Source: Oscillospiraceae bacterium (GTDB lineage: Bacteria; Bacillota; Clostridia; UBA1381; UBA9506). From it: DNA of 56,221 nucleotides. The stretch spans positions 1 through 56,221 of the forward strand of contig SVKI01000008.1 in NCBI GenBank assembly GCA_015068555.1, written 5' to 3'. The translations under genes were made by a program, and so were the position numbers. The notes below the pieces were generated by a model that worked only from the letters and a program-made list of their open reading frames with translations, did not search any database and was not told the DNA's origin. Positions 45,368 through 55,061 of the stretch are shown piece by piece. Within the stretch, counting starts at the first letter, position 1, and each line of letters opens with the position of its first letter.

Positions 45368-46637
45368 ATGATACTGATTCATTTAACATAGCTTGCTTTC
45401 TCTGCTTTTCCTTGTAAAGCAAATCAGGCTTCTTTTTATCTGTCACGCAACCTTCGGTTACAATGCATTTTGCTACATTTTCTTCCGAAGGCAAGGAATA
45501 CATAATATCAAGCAAGGTTTCTTCCATAATGGAACGCAAGCCGCGCGCGCCCGTTTTCCTGTCTAATGCACGCTGAGCAATGGCACTGATGGCGGCATCC
45601 TCAACCTCAAGCTTCACGCCGTCAAGTTCAAACAGTTTTTTATACTGTTTAAGCAGTGCGTTCTTCGGTTCTTTGATGATACTGATCAGTGCATCCTGAT
45701 CAAGCATATCAAGGGTTGTAACAACCGGTAAACGACCGATTAATTCGGGAATCAAACCAAACTTTAACAAATCCTGCGGCTCTAACATAGAAAGGATTTT
45801 ACTTGCATCACGACTATTTTTAGAAATCACCTCTCCGCCAAAGCCAAGGGTTTTGTTGCCCGTGCGGCGCTCTATGATTTTTTCTATGCCTTCAAAAGCA
45901 CCACCACATATAAATAAGATGTTAGTCGTGTCAATTTGTAAAAATTCCTGATGCGGATGCTTACGACCGCCTGTAGGCGGAACAGAAGCAACCGTACCTT
46001 CTAAAATTTTTAAAAGAGCCTGCTGAACACCTTCGCCGCTGACGTCACGCGTAATGGATGTGTTTTCGGATTTACGTGTGATTTTATCAATTTCATCAAT
46101 ATAGATAATACCACGCTGCGCTTCTTCAATAGAGCCATCTGCCGCCTGAATGAGCTTTAACAAAATGTTTTCAACATCTTCGCCCACATAACCGGCTTCG
46201 GTTAAGGTGGTAGCATCAGCAATAGCAAAGGGAACGTTCAGAATTTTAGCCAGAGTTTGTGCCAGCAGAGTTTTGCCGGAACCGGTTGGACCCAAAAGCA
46301 AGATATTAGACTTTTGAATATCCACCTCTCCGGTCTGCTCTTTACTTTCAATACGTTTATAGTGATTATATACCGCAACGGCCAAAGCCTTCTTGGCACT
46401 TTCCTGACCGATGACATATTGATCCAGCTGTTCTTTTATTTCTTTGGGCTTAGGAAGTCCTGACAGGTTAATGTCTAAATCGGCATAATCAAAATGATTG
46501 CCCATGTAACGATTGCACATAGCAATACATTCGTTACAAATATTCGCATTCGGCCCTTGAAAGAGCTTTAAAACCTGGCTTTCATTGGAACCGCAAAAAC
46601 TACAGTGCAGTTCTTTAGAATTGCCTTTATTAGCCAA
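45366..46637 (-). CDS. clpX: ClpX ATPase subunit of ClpXP protease
   Basis: Protein of 423 residues. I chose TTG at 46637 ([16 protein letters not shown]) because AGAGG lies 8 bases upstream; the GTG nine bases earlier sits inside that site. It has the N-terminal zinc finger (CSFCG...CNECIAMC), Walker A GPTGSGKT, Walker [11 protein letters not shown], pore loops and the sensor-2 region (RGLRSIMEE). It unfolds tagged substrates and feeds them to ClpP. It follows clpP in the tig-clpP-clpX cluster. Confidence 0.97.
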   Translation of the reverse strand: MANKGNSKELHCSFCGSNESQVLKLFQGPNANICNECIAMCNRYMGNHFDYADLDINLSGLPKPKEIKEQLDQYVIGQESAKKALAVAVYNHYKRIESKEQTGEVDIQKSNILLLGPTGSGKTLLAQTLAKILNVPFAIADATTLTEAGYVGEDVENILLKLIQAADGSIEEAQRGIIYIDEIDKITRKSENTSITRDVSGEGVQQALLKILEGTVASVPPTGGRKHPHQEFLQIDTTNILFICGGAFEGIEKIIERRTGNKTLGFGGEVISKNSRDASKILSMLEPQDLLKFGLIPELIGRLPVVTTLDMLDQDALISIIKEPKNALLKQYKKLFELDGVKLEVEDAAISAIAQRALDRKTGARGLRSIMEETLLDIMYSLPSEENVAKCIVTEGCVTDKKKPDLLYKEKQRKQAMLNESVS

Positions 46638-46690
46638 AATATGCACCTCTTTTATTATGATGTGTCGACACAGGTTTGTGTCTTAACATG

Positions 46691-47272
46691 TTACCGAGAT
46701 GTAATAACCCGGTCAATCAATCCGTAGTCGGCTGCTTCATCAGCCGTCATGAAGTTATCGCGTTCTGTGTCGCGTTCAATCACCTCTAAGGGTTTACCGG
46801 TACGCTCACTTAAAATCTGATTGAGAGTCGCCTTGATTTTAATGATGCGGTCGGCATGAATTTTAATATCTGTTGCCTGACCCTGCATACCGCCTAAAGG
46901 CTGATGAATCATAATTTCACTGTTGGGAAGGGCAAATCGTTTACCCGGGGCACCTGCCGCCAATAAAAATGCCCCCATACTGGCAGCCATACCGACACAA
47001 ATGGTAGACACATCGCATTTTATGTATTGCATTGTGTCATAAATAGCCATGCCACTGGTGATAGAACCACCGGGACTGTTAATGTAAAACTGAATGTCTT
47101 TATCCGGGTCTTCACCTTCTAAAAAGAGCATTTGTGCGACAACCAAACTGGCCGTTACATCATTGACTTCTTCTGAGAGAAAAATGATGCGGTCTTTTAA
47201 CAGTCTGGAAAAGATATCGTAAGAACGCTCGCCTCTGTTGGTCTGTTCAACGACAACAGGTACTAAACTCAT
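46691..47272 (-). CDS. clpP: ClpP protease subunit
   Basis: Protein of 193 residues beginning [20 protein letters not shown]. The catalytic Ser98 is in GMAASMGAF and His123 in MIHQPLGG; the Asp lies in ERDTERDNF. It forms the 14-mer serine protease with ClpX. Its ATG overlaps the tig stop (TAATG), so translation is coupled. Confidence 0.98.
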   Translation of the reverse strand: MSLVPVVVEQTNRGERSYDIFSRLLKDRIIFLSEEVNDVTASLVVAQMLFLEGEDPDKDIQFYINSPGGSITSGMAIYDTMQYIKCDVSTICVGMAASMGAFLLAAGAPGKRFALPNSEIMIHQPLGGMQGQATDIKIHADRIIKIKATLNQILSERTGKPLEVIERDTERDNFMTADEAADYGLIDRVITSR

Positions 47273-48789
47273 TATTCTACCTCCGGTTTATCCTCTTTCA
47301 CTGCTTTTTTGGTTTCTGTTTTCTTCTTTGCAGGCGCTTTCTCTGCTTTTTCAGCTGTAGCCTTGGTTGTTTTGGTTGTTGATTTTGCTGCAGTTGATTT
47401 GGTTGTTTTAGCAGTTGTTGATTTAGCCGCAGTTGACTTGGTTGTTTTGGTTGCTGCAGGCTTTTCATCTGCTGCAGCCTTAGTGGTTGATTTAGCACGC
47501 GGTTTAGACCATTTAGCGTTTTCAACCAAGAGAACTACTGCCTTTTCCATCTTCATGTCTTCTTTGATGTTGGCAACATCCTGTTCCTGCAGATTGGCTT
47601 TTAACTTATCTGCTTCCATGTGATACATTTCAGCCATTTCAACCACTTTAGCATCCACTGCTTCATCGGTGATTTCAAATGCTTCTGCCTTTACAATAGC
47701 CTCTAAAATCAGGTTTGCTTTAACCTGCTTTAAAGCATTGGGACGCATCATGGTTTTGAACTGATCCAGATTGCTGCCCATAAAAGACAGGTACTGATCA
47801 AAGCTCATACCCTGTTGTGCCATACGCATGTTGTTTTCACGGATGATGTTTTCGATGCGGGTATCAACCATGCATTCGGGCACGTCGATTTTAGTGCTGT
47901 CAACCAGCTTATCAATCACAGCATTTTCCTTTTCCTGCAGTGTGGTTTTTGCTGCCTGCTCTTCTAATTTTGCCCGGATATCTGCTTTTAATGCATCCAA
48001 TGTATCAAATTCGCTTACATCTTTTGCAAATTCATCATCCAGTTCGGGCATCTCTTTATATTGTATGCTGTTAACCTTCACTTTGAACACTGCCGGCTTA
48101 CCCTTTAAATCTTCAGCATGATATTCTTCGGGGAAGCTTACATTCACATCAAATTCTTCGCCGATGTTTTTGCCCACGATCTGTTCCTCAAAGCCGGGGA
48201 TAAACTGGCCGGAACCGATTGTCAGGTCATAATTTTCGCCCTTGCCGCCGGGGAATGCAACACCATCTACAAAGCCTTCAAAGTTGATGTTTGCAATGTC
48301 ACCTTCTTTTACGGCACGGTCTTCAATCGTTACAAGGCGTGCATTTCTTTCCTGCTTCTGCGCAAGCTCTTTATCTACATCTTCATCACTTACGGTGTGA
48401 TTGATTTCATCTAATTTAATGCCTTTGTATTCGCCCAGCTCAAATTCCGGCTTTACGGTTACGCTGATAGTCATAACCAGGTCTTTGTCGCTGCCGATTT
48501 CTTTTACATCCAGCTTCGGTACATCCACCGGCTCAATGGCAAGCTCTTTAATAGCTGCTTCATATTCTGCCGGAAAAACCATATCTATTGCATCATCATA
48601 AAACACAGCTTCGCCATATGCTTTTTCAATCAGCTTTCTGGGAGCCTTACCCTTTCTGAATCCGGGCAGGGTAATCTTCTTAACATTTTTCTTAAAAGAT
48701 TGATCCATTGCTGCCTTGAAGGCTTCTGCGCTTACCGTCATGGTAAACTCTACTGTGTTTTTTTCTTTTTTGTCTAATACACTACTCAT
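47272..48789 (-). CDS. tig: Trigger factor with unusual Lys/Ala/Thr-rich tail
   Basis: Protein of 505 residues from the ATG at 48789, which follows AGGAGG. Ribosome-binding signature [17 protein letters not shown] is near residue 45. The PPIase (FKBP) domain covers about 150-240 and the chaperone arms follow. A typical trigger factor ends near residue 430; here about 77 residues follow, almost only K, A, T, S and E, with repeated units such as [11 protein letters not shown] and [15 protein letters not shown]. The tail resembles histone-H1-like nucleic-acid-binding tails. It is first in the tig-clpP-clpX operon, with a leader of about 120 bases. Confidence 0.96.
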   Translation of the reverse strand: MSSVLDKKEKNTVEFTMTVSAEAFKAAMDQSFKKNVKKITLPGFRKGKAPRKLIEKAYGEAVFYDDAIDMVFPAEYEAAIKELAIEPVDVPKLDVKEIGSDKDLVMTISVTVKPEFELGEYKGIKLDEINHTVSDEDVDKELAQKQERNARLVTIEDRAVKEGDIANINFEGFVDGVAFPGGKGENYDLTIGSGQFIPGFEEQIVGKNIGEEFDVNVSFPEEYHAEDLKGKPAVFKVKVNSIQYKEMPELDDEFAKDVSEFDTLDALKADIRAKLEEQAAKTTLQEKENAVIDKLVDSTKIDVPECMVDTRIENIIRENNMRMAQQGMSFDQYLSFMGSNLDQFKTMMRPNALKQVKANLILEAIVKAEAFEITDEAVDAKVVEMAEMYHMEADKLKANLQEQDVANIKEDMKMEKAVVLLVENAKWSKPRAKSTTKAAADEKPAATKTTKSTAAKSTTAKTTKSTAAKSTTKTTKATAEKAEKAPAKKKTETKKAVKEDKPEVE

Positions 48790-48918
48790 TTCTTTCGTCC
48801 TCCTACTTTTCCTCTCTTGGCTTTTCAGCCAGCGCCGGCCATGTTTTCGGCCGTTATTTACGACACCGCAACACACGCGGCACTGTGAAAAATCTTCATA
48901 ATTTTCCACTATCTTGGA

Positions 48919-48948
48919 ATTATATCACAAAATACAATGTTTTTTCAA
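48919..48948 (-). promoter_or_regulatory. tig promoter
   Basis: On the minus strand TTGAAA (48948-48943), 18 bases, TATAAT (48924-48919). The 120-base leader contains GGCC- and TGGCTGAAAAGCCA-type hairpins and is in frame with tig from a GTG at 48909, but the internal AGGAGG and ATG fit better. Confidence 0.75.
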
Positions 48949-48993
48949 TAGCAAAAACAAATTATTTTGAAAAAAACGTCTTTTTTGTTAATA

Positions 48994-50439
48994 TTATCCG
49001 TTTTTCAGCACGCTGATGGCACTTGTAATGGTTTTTTCGTATGCTTCCAGGCCATATCTATCCACTTCGTTTTTATCTTTTGCACCATGTGTTAAGCATC
49101 CGGCACCGCCGATACAACCGCCTGTACACGCCATACCTTCAATGAAGTTGGCATCTAACAGCTTTTTGCTCTTCTTTAACAGTGCCACACGGCAAGCTTC
49201 TATACCGTCGCAGGAAACAGGCTTTAGTTCAAAATCTGCCAAGCCTTGCTCCTTAAGTCCCTGAGCCACAGCATCAGAAAGTCCGCCGCAACGAGCAAAA
49301 ATCCGGCCAAAGTATGAAGCGTTATCAAGAACACCCTCAGAAAGCTCGGAAATATCAATTTCGCGACTGTCAAACAACGCCTGCAGCTCTTCAAAAGTTA
49401 GCGCCACATCTACATAAGGTGCAACACTGTCAAGCTGAACCTCCGCTTTTTTAGCCGTACATGGCCCGATAAACACAATTTTTGCATTTTCATCGGTATC
49501 TTTTATGTATTTTGAGATCATCGCCATAGGCGATAAATTGTGCGATACAAAGGGAAGTAAATCAGGAAAATTCTGCTTAATAAATGTCACAAAGGCCGGG
49601 CAACACGAACTGGTTAGGAAGCCTTTTTCTGCCAGTTCTTTTGATTCTGCCGCAGCCACCATATCGGCACCCAGTGCTGCTTCTACAACCGTATGGAATC
49701 CCAGGGCCTTAATACCTGTTACCACCTGTCCTAATTTTGCATAGGTAAACTGACTGGATATCGTTGGTGCCACAACGGCGTAAACCTTCATTGCCTGATT
49801 CTTCTCTGCCTCTTTGAGCAGCGAAATAGCATCTAAAATAAATGATTTATCCGAGATTGCACCAAAAGGACATTGATACACACAGGCACCACAAGCAATA
49901 CACTTATCGTTATTAATATAAGCCGCCTTATTTTCATCCATAGAGATAGCCTTCACCTTACAGGCATTCTGACAGGGGCGTTTGTGGTCTGTAATAGCGC
50001 TGAACGGACACACCTTGGCACAAGCGCCACACTCTTTACATTTACTTTTATCAATATGCGCCTTTTGGTGACTGTCAAAGGTGATGGCACCAAACTTACA
50101 AACATCCTCGCAGCGATGCGCCAGACATCCGCGACAGGCATCTGTTACCTCAAAGCCACCCATGGGGCATTCATCACAGGCAATGGTAATCACCTCTATA
50201 ACATTCGGGTTTTCCTTATCCCCACCTGTTGCAAGCTTTACGCGTTTGGATAAAATAGCGCGTTCTTTGTACACGCAACAACGCATCGTTGCCTGAGGAC
50301 CCGGCACAATTTTTTCAGGGATATCGGTGATTTCCTCCATCAGCCTGTCTTCCCAGGCAAGCTTTGCCACCTCACGCAAAACTTTATACTTTAAATGTTG
50401 TATTTTTGTATCAAATTTTCTTGTTTTTGTTTTTTCCAT
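48994..50439 (-). CDS. [FeFe]-hydrogenase-type protein with ferredoxin domains
   Basis: Protein of 481 residues from the ATG at 50439 after GGTGGAAG. It carries multiple 4Fe-4S Cys motifs at about residues 100-215 (CDECPMGG, CRGCLAHRCEDVC, CKECGACAKVC, CIACGACVYQC). An H-cluster domain follows with TSSCCPAF, FIGPCTAKKAE and MACTGGCIGGAGC. The four H-cluster Cys are present, in the short monomeric form seen in group B hydrogenases. It may make or sense H2 with ferredoxin. It is last in a four-gene operon with a second hydrogenase-like PAS protein and a phosphatase. Confidence 0.9.
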   Translation of the reverse strand: MEKTKTRKFDTKIQHLKYKVLREVAKLAWEDRLMEEITDIPEKIVPGPQATMRCCVYKERAILSKRVKLATGGDKENPNVIEVITIACDECPMGGFEVTDACRGCLAHRCEDVCKFGAITFDSHQKAHIDKSKCKECGACAKVCPFSAITDHKRPCQNACKVKAISMDENKAAYINNDKCIACGACVYQCPFGAISDKSFILDAISLLKEAEKNQAMKVYAVVAPTISSQFTYAKLGQVVTGIKALGFHTVVEAALGADMVAAAESKELAEKGFLTSSCCPAFVTFIKQNFPDLLPFVSHNLSPMAMISKYIKDTDENAKIVFIGPCTAKKAEVQLDSVAPYVDVALTFEELQALFDSREIDISELSEGVLDNASYFGRIFARCGGLSDAVAQGLKEQGLADFELKPVSCDGIEACRVALLKKSKKLLDANFIEGMACTGGCIGGAGCLTHGAKDKNEVDRYGLEAYEKTITSAISVLKNG

Positions 50440-50450
50440 ATTCTTCCACC

Positions 50451-51620
50451 TTAAAAATAACTGACTATAATTCGTTTTCCCATTTTCTGCAAACATTCTG
50501 AAAGCTCTTTAACGAGATTCATCTTAATATTAAAGTTGATAGGCAAATCCGGATTCTGATGCGCCGGATTGATAGCGCGCCCCACATAGAAATTAATATC
50601 GGTTGCCTCTTCAAATAAGAGCCTTGCAATCCGCGAGGCACCGTCACGACCGTTTGCCCAGTGAGTATATTCCTTATTTTCAGAAACAAAGTCTTTGGCG
50701 TACTCTAAGACTTTATTCACCGTAATCACGCCCTCTGTCACCAGATCAACACCTTCAATTTCCGCAATGGGCGGTATATCGGGCGATTCAAACTTAAGGC
50801 TGGGACGCAGTTCTTTGCCTAAATATTTGGCTGCAATGGTGGAGGTTGTACCACCACAAATAATATGTTTACCCGCCTTAGAAAAGAAAAGCGACATCAT
50901 TCTGTTGCAATCATCTCTGTTAGATGGCGGACCAAATAAAATGTTCATCGGATTGCGCTTACGAATACGCACCACACAAACCGTTGCATCGTCACCCGGC
51001 TCACTGCCATAGAGCTTATCGCATTCATCAATCAAAATAGTTGCCAAAGTTTTGGCATTATACCCGGCCGGCTCAAGTGCCTCAACAAAATTGATGATGT
51101 CTGACCGTTTCCAGCCGAAGTTATAAGCCCGTCCGATGCCGGCATGAGAGCAACCGTCACTCATCGCCACAAACAAATCGTTCTCATGCAGACGGATTTT
51201 AGACTTAATAATTTTTTTATCACCAACCGTTAGTTCTTCCTTTGGATAATCGTAATTCACACCGTCGCGCAGGATGAACACCTGCGGATTATCAAACTGA
51301 ATAATCTCCACAAATTCATTATCCACAATGTGCAAAATGGTAAAGGTCGAATACGCCACACCGCGCACAGAGCAAACCGGCAAAGTCGCTGCCACGGTTG
51401 ATACACAATCTTCAATGGATAGGCCGGCCGCCATGAGCGTGGAAATAATTTTTGAAGTCAAGGTGGAGAGAATGCTCGCCTTCACACCACTCCCCAAACC
51501 GTCTGCCAACACCACGATGGTGGAATTTTCGTCACTGGCCACATCAATATGGTCACCGCAAAGTTCTTCGCCTACATGATTGATGCTTCTGTAGCCAATA
51601 TCAGCACATAAATCATTCAT
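50451..51620 (-). CDS. SpoIIE-type PP2C serine/threonine phosphatase
   Basis: Protein of 389 residues from the ATG at 51620. It has a PP2C-SpoIIE fold: VVLADGLGSGVKAS (metal Asp), FVAMSDGCSHAG, and GDDATVCVVRI near the end of the domain (about residue 225). The C-terminal 160 residues (KHIICGGTTSTIAAKYLG) form an additional domain of unknown role. It overlaps the hydrogenase-like PAS gene by 8 bases. The operon suggests that the phosphatase relays a redox or H2 signal to a partner-switching system, which is an inference. Confidence 0.87.
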   Translation of the reverse strand: MNDLCADIGYRSINHVGEELCGDHIDVASDENSTIVVLADGLGSGVKASILSTLTSKIISTLMAAGLSIEDCVSTVAATLPVCSVRGVAYSTFTILHIVDNEFVEIIQFDNPQVFILRDGVNYDYPKEELTVGDKKIIKSKIRLHENDLFVAMSDGCSHAGIGRAYNFGWKRSDIINFVEALEPAGYNAKTLATILIDECDKLYGSEPGDDATVCVVRIRKRNPMNILFGPPSNRDDCNRMMSLFFSKAGKHIICGGTTSTIAAKYLGKELRPSLKFESPDIPPIAEIEGVDLVTEGVITVNKVLEYAKDFVSENKEYTHWANGRDGASRIARLLFEEATDINFYVGRAINPAHQNPDLPINFNIKMNLVKELSECLQKMGKRIIVSYF

Positions 51621-53292
51621 TGGCAATCGTCTCCTTAAGTTTTGTCAGGGCAATTTTGGTTTCTGCCGCGGTTTCGCCCAATAAAGAGGCAATTTCCTGA
51701 ACGATGCGCATCTGACGATCAACCACCTTATCCGCCACATCAATGGTTTGTGCGCTGATATTTTCCTTCTTCTTGCGGCTATTTTCTTCTTCAGTTACAT
51801 CACGCAACATACAAATCATAACATGATAGTCTTTATCCGGAATAATGGTTTGTTCCATATATCTGTCATACTCTGCCATATAAACCCTTTTAGCCGATTG
51901 GCGTTCGCCGCTTGACAGCACATGAACAAAATCTACCGGATCCATGATTCTGACCACAGGCTCACCTAAAACATCAGTTACATCGCGCAGATTAAGCAGG
52001 CGTTTGGCAGAATTGTTAATCAGCTGCACCTCAAGCTGCTCGTTAACAACAATAATACCGTTGGGTGTGTTATTCACAATGTTATCAGAAAAACTCTCGG
52101 CTTTATCCTTTAAAAATGGCAGGCACATAGAAATCTCAGCCTTACCCTGATAAATAGCAATCGCCTTCTCACGACAGGTATCGTAGCCACAGGAACCGCA
52201 GTTGAGTTCGTCTTCCGGTTTGGTTTTACCCATGTTCTTCAAAACAGCACGGATTTCTTCTTCGCCCGGCCTGTGTAACTTTTTCAGTATCGGTTCAATA
52301 TTTTTATAAAGCGCAAGCTTTTCCGGCTGGTCGACAACAAAATCGTCTTCGCCGGCATAGTCTGAAACCATGGACTGCTCTTTTAGATGAGAGTAACTCT
52401 TCTTCTCCATAACCGGCCCCGAAATACAGCTGCCAACACAGGCTGACATTTCAATAAAGGCATTATGAATGCGGCCTTCTTCAATATCTTTTAAAACCGC
52501 AATGCAATTTTGTGTTCCATCTACTGCTAAATATGTATAGCCGGGAATCCGCTCTCCCATCGTTTGCAGAATGCCACCTGTTGTAGGAAATAAGCGCGCC
52601 CTGCTCTCTTTTACATCATCTATAGTCTGCTCCAGTTCAATGTGCTCTTCAGCGAGCCATGCCGTGAGTTCCTCAAAGGTTAAAACGGCATCAGTAATAC
52701 CGCTATAGTAATCAGCCTCATCTTTTTTAGCAAGGCACGGGCCGATAAACACGGTTTTTGCATTGGGGTATCTCTTTTTAATATCCATACAATGCGCCTG
52801 CATAGGCGATACTGTTCCGGCAAGATATGGCAAAACACTGGGAAAATGCTTTTGAATTAAAAGGTTCACAGAATGACAGCAGGAAGAGATCAAAACATCC
52901 CGTTTCTCCTCTTGCAGGATTCTGTTATATTCGTTCTTGACCATTGTTGCACCTTGAGCCGTTTCTTCAACATCTGCAAATCCCAGGCGTTTTAAAGCTG
53001 CACGCATGGACTCAATTCCCACACCGTAGTTAGCTATGAAGGAAGGCGCTAAGCTTGCAATAACCGGATCATCACCGGATAGAAGCACCTTTACGATCTC
53101 CGTCTCGTCAGTTATCTCCTTTGCGTTTTGCGGACAAACAACAAAACAATGGCCGCATAAGATGCACTCATTGCTTACAATATGCGCCTGGTTACCAGAA
53201 AAACGAATGGATTTAACCGGGCAATGACGAATGCATTTATAACAGTTTTTACAGTTGGATTTTTTTAATTTCAGCCATTCAGCCATACTCAT
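51613..53292 (-). CDS. Sensory [FeFe]-hydrogenase-like protein with PAS domain
   Basis: Protein of 559 residues. Domains in order: two 4Fe-4S sites (CKNCYKCIRHC at residues 14-24, CILCGHCFVVC), an H-cluster-type domain (ISSCCHSV, FIGPCLAKKDE, FIEMSACVGSCISGP), a Fe-S Fes domain (CGSCGYDTCREKA, about 365-395), and a PAS domain (about 400-510) with a C-terminal helix. The four cluster Cys are kept, but TSCCP reads SSCCH and the third motif lacks the usual GGG. This is the layout of putative sensory hydrogenases. Its ATG overlaps the stop of the ferredoxin gene (ATGA). Confidence 0.9.
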   Translation of the reverse strand: MSMAEWLKLKKSNCKNCYKCIRHCPVKSIRFSGNQAHIVSNECILCGHCFVVCPQNAKEITDETEIVKVLLSGDDPVIASLAPSFIANYGVGIESMRAALKRLGFADVEETAQGATMVKNEYNRILQEEKRDVLISSCCHSVNLLIQKHFPSVLPYLAGTVSPMQAHCMDIKKRYPNAKTVFIGPCLAKKDEADYYSGITDAVLTFEELTAWLAEEHIELEQTIDDVKESRARLFPTTGGILQTMGERIPGYTYLAVDGTQNCIAVLKDIEEGRIHNAFIEMSACVGSCISGPVMEKKSYSHLKEQSMVSDYAGEDDFVVDQPEKLALYKNIEPILKKLHRPGEEEIRAVLKNMGKTKPEDELNCGSCGYDTCREKAIAIYQGKAEISMCLPFLKDKAESFSDNIVNNTPNGIIVVNEQLEVQLINNSAKRLLNLRDVTDVLGEPVVRIMDPVDFVHVLSSGERQSAKRVYMAEYDRYMEQTIIPDKDYHVMICMLRDVTEEENSRKKKENISAQTIDVADKVVDRQMRIVQEIASLLGETAAETKIALTKLKETIANE

Positions 53293-53546
53293 ATATCTCC
53301 CTTATTGATTTTCTCCAGAATTTTTGTTTGAAAAAACGCTTCCACCGAAGCCGGCGTTACCGAATACAAGACCTCATCCACCATCACGCTAACACCTTCT
53401 GTGCATTTGCCCATGCAAAAAGTGCCGCTTAGGTCGACTTCATCCTGTACACCGTGTCTGTGAATCATGGTTTCTAAACTCTCCACAATTTGTTTTGACC
53501 CTTTAATATGACAAGAACTTCCGATGCAGACCGTAACTTTTACCAT
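53289..53546 (-). CDS. Small [2Fe-2S] thioredoxin-like ferredoxin
   Basis: Protein of 85 residues with the NuoE/HydC-type cluster motif: CIGSSC near the N-terminus and CMGKC near residue 44. It is the electron-transfer or docking partner often found with NADH-linked or sensory hydrogenases. GGAGG precedes the ATG. It is first in the operon, followed by the PAS hydrogenase, phosphatase and catalytic-type hydrogenase genes. Confidence 0.9.
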   Translation of the reverse strand: MVKVTVCIGSSCHIKGSKQIVESLETMIHRHGVQDEVDLSGTFCMGKCTEGVSVMVDEVLYSVTPASVEAFFQTKILEKINKGDI

Positions 53547-53573
53547 GTTTCTTCCTCCTAATCAGTCAACTTT

Positions 53574-54398
53574 TTACCAAGTAGAATTCTTTCCAAAGCC
53601 AAACGAAAAAACAACTTCAAATTCAGAACATTTCGTTACATCATGGGGCGTAACTAACCATCCGCCATCTCCATCTATATCAAGGCCGGATGCATAATAT
53701 GCCTGCCAGACAAGGTGTGCACACTGGGTTGAATCAACACCGGTTTCTGATTTATCTTTTTTACGGATTCCGGTACATATATTATATGGTATATTTTGTA
53801 AAGATGTTTCGGCATACTCTGCCGCCTTTTGGGCAATTTCTTTTTGTGATATCTTCGGCCGCAGAATCATCACCGTGGAATAAGATCGCCAATTGTCCAC
53901 CGTTAAAATATCTGACGGGACGCCAATCATAAATGACTCAATTGTACGACCGCTGTCATCTAAAACTAAAGCCGCATGGCCATGTCGGTATAAAAGCGTT
54001 TCGGTAGATTTTGTGATTAAAATATCCCCTGCATGCACCGGTGGAAAAACAAGCTCTCTTCTGCTGCCTTCCTCATCATGCAAAACCTCTGCTTTAGTAG
54101 TGGGAAAACACAGATATTCATCCTTAGTATGCAACGCTTCCTGCTTTTGCCGATAAAAGATTTCCAGAGCTGATTCTAAAACGCCTGCCTGCTTAAAATC
54201 GTGCACAGCAGAGGCACCCAGACCCGTCAGCCGGAAAATCAGCTCGTTTTCTGCATCCGTCCCGCAATAGGTCGCAGCATTCGGCAACACATCGGCTGAA
54301 AAAGCCGGGGTTCTTGCTGCTGGAATAGCATCTAATAAAACATAAATCACAACCACAAGAAGCACCCATATCATCACGCGCAAAAACTTTTTTAGCAT
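53574..54398 (-). CDS. Membrane-anchored permuted papain-like (YiiX/NlpC-P60-type) protein
   Basis: Protein of 274 residues with an N-terminal membrane anchor (VMIWVLLVVVIYVLLDA). The motif order fits the circularly permuted NlpC/P60-like fold: GDILITKS and YRHGHAALVLDD (His) come first, and STQCAHLVWQAY (Cys) comes later. These proteins are amidases or thiol peptidases acting on wall peptides or lipids. The domain covers about 115-265; residues 35-110 resemble nothing I know. It stands 28 bases upstream of the hydrogenase operon but is probably unrelated to it; the function is uncertain. Confidence 0.75.
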   Translation of the reverse strand: MLKKFLRVMIWVLLVVVIYVLLDAIPAARTPAFSADVLPNAATYCGTDAENELIFRLTGLGASAVHDFKQAGVLESALEIFYRQKQEALHTKDEYLCFPTTKAEVLHDEEGSRRELVFPPVHAGDILITKSTETLLYRHGHAALVLDDSGRTIESFMIGVPSDILTVDNWRSYSTVMILRPKISQKEIAQKAAEYAETSLQNIPYNICTGIRKKDKSETGVDSTQCAHLVWQAYYASGLDIDGDGGWLVTPHDVTKCSEFEVVFSFGFGKNSTW

Positions 54399-54555
54399 AT
54401 AGATAACTCCTTAAATACATATAAGAATATTGTACTAGATTCGGCCTGAAAACACAAGAGAAAAAGTATAAATTTTGTTAAAAATTTAATAATACATATA
54501 TCATGTATAAAAAAGTATTTGCATACCATTCCGGTTATAAAAAAGGAGTATTTAA

Positions 54556-54999
54556 ATGAAGATGACAAAACAGGAATATAAAAAACTGATAGAGAAAAAA
54601 ACACCCAACTCTCCCCTGCTTAAGGATGTGTGCTTAGCCTTTTTAATTGGCGGTCTCATTTGCATCATCGGTCAGCTTATCTGTGATGGTATCATGCGTT
54701 TAGGTAGCGACAAGGAAAATGCCTCTCTTTTAACCTCTGTCACCATGGTGTTCTTTGGTGCATTGCTGACAGGACTCGGTCTATATGATCGAATCGCCAA
54801 ATTTGCCGGTGCCGGCACCATTGTTCCCATTACGGGGTTTGCAAATTCCGTTGTTTCTCCTGCTATGGAGTTCAAATCAGAGGGTTTGGTACTCGGGCTT
54901 GCTGCCAAAATGTTTGTCATTGCGGGTCCCGTCATTGTATATGGCGTGCTCTCCTCTGTTGCAGCGGGAATCATCTATTACATTCTTTCCCTCTTGTAG
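54556..54999 (+). CDS. spoVAC: Stage V sporulation protein AC
   Basis: Protein of 147 residues with three to four membrane spans. It begins MKMTKQEYKKLIEKKTPNSP and contains GAGTIVPITGFANSVVSPAM and FKSEGLVLGL, the SpoVAC signature. In other spore formers it is an inner-membrane channel for dipicolinic acid, together with SpoVAD and SpoVAE. Neither follows here; a P-loop ATPase gene does. AAAGGAG precedes the ATG. Either the rest of the spoVA set is elsewhere, or this is a solitary paralogue. Confidence 0.92.
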   Translation: MKMTKQEYKKLIEKKTPNSPLLKDVCLAFLIGGLICIIGQLICDGIMRLGSDKENASLLTSVTMVFFGALLTGLGLYDRIAKFAGAGTIVPITGFANSVVSPAMEFKSEGLVLGLAAKMFVIAGPVIVYGVLSSVAAGIIYYILSLL

Positions 55000-55061
55000 A
55001 ATCATACCAAAGCGAGCTATATGCATATACTGTATGAGTAACTAAAAGGGAGTTGATTTTT

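Noticed and set aside
47309-47623. Long plus-strand frames opposite the trigger-factor tail
   Set aside because: They are caused by the repetitive K/A/T codons read on the other strand, giving artificial Val/Ala/Leu repeats.
48790-48909. A 40-residue N-terminal extension of trigger factor from a GTG at 48909
   Set aside because: The normal trigger-factor start at 48789 has AGGAGG, and the extension is Arg-rich leader sequence with stem-loops.
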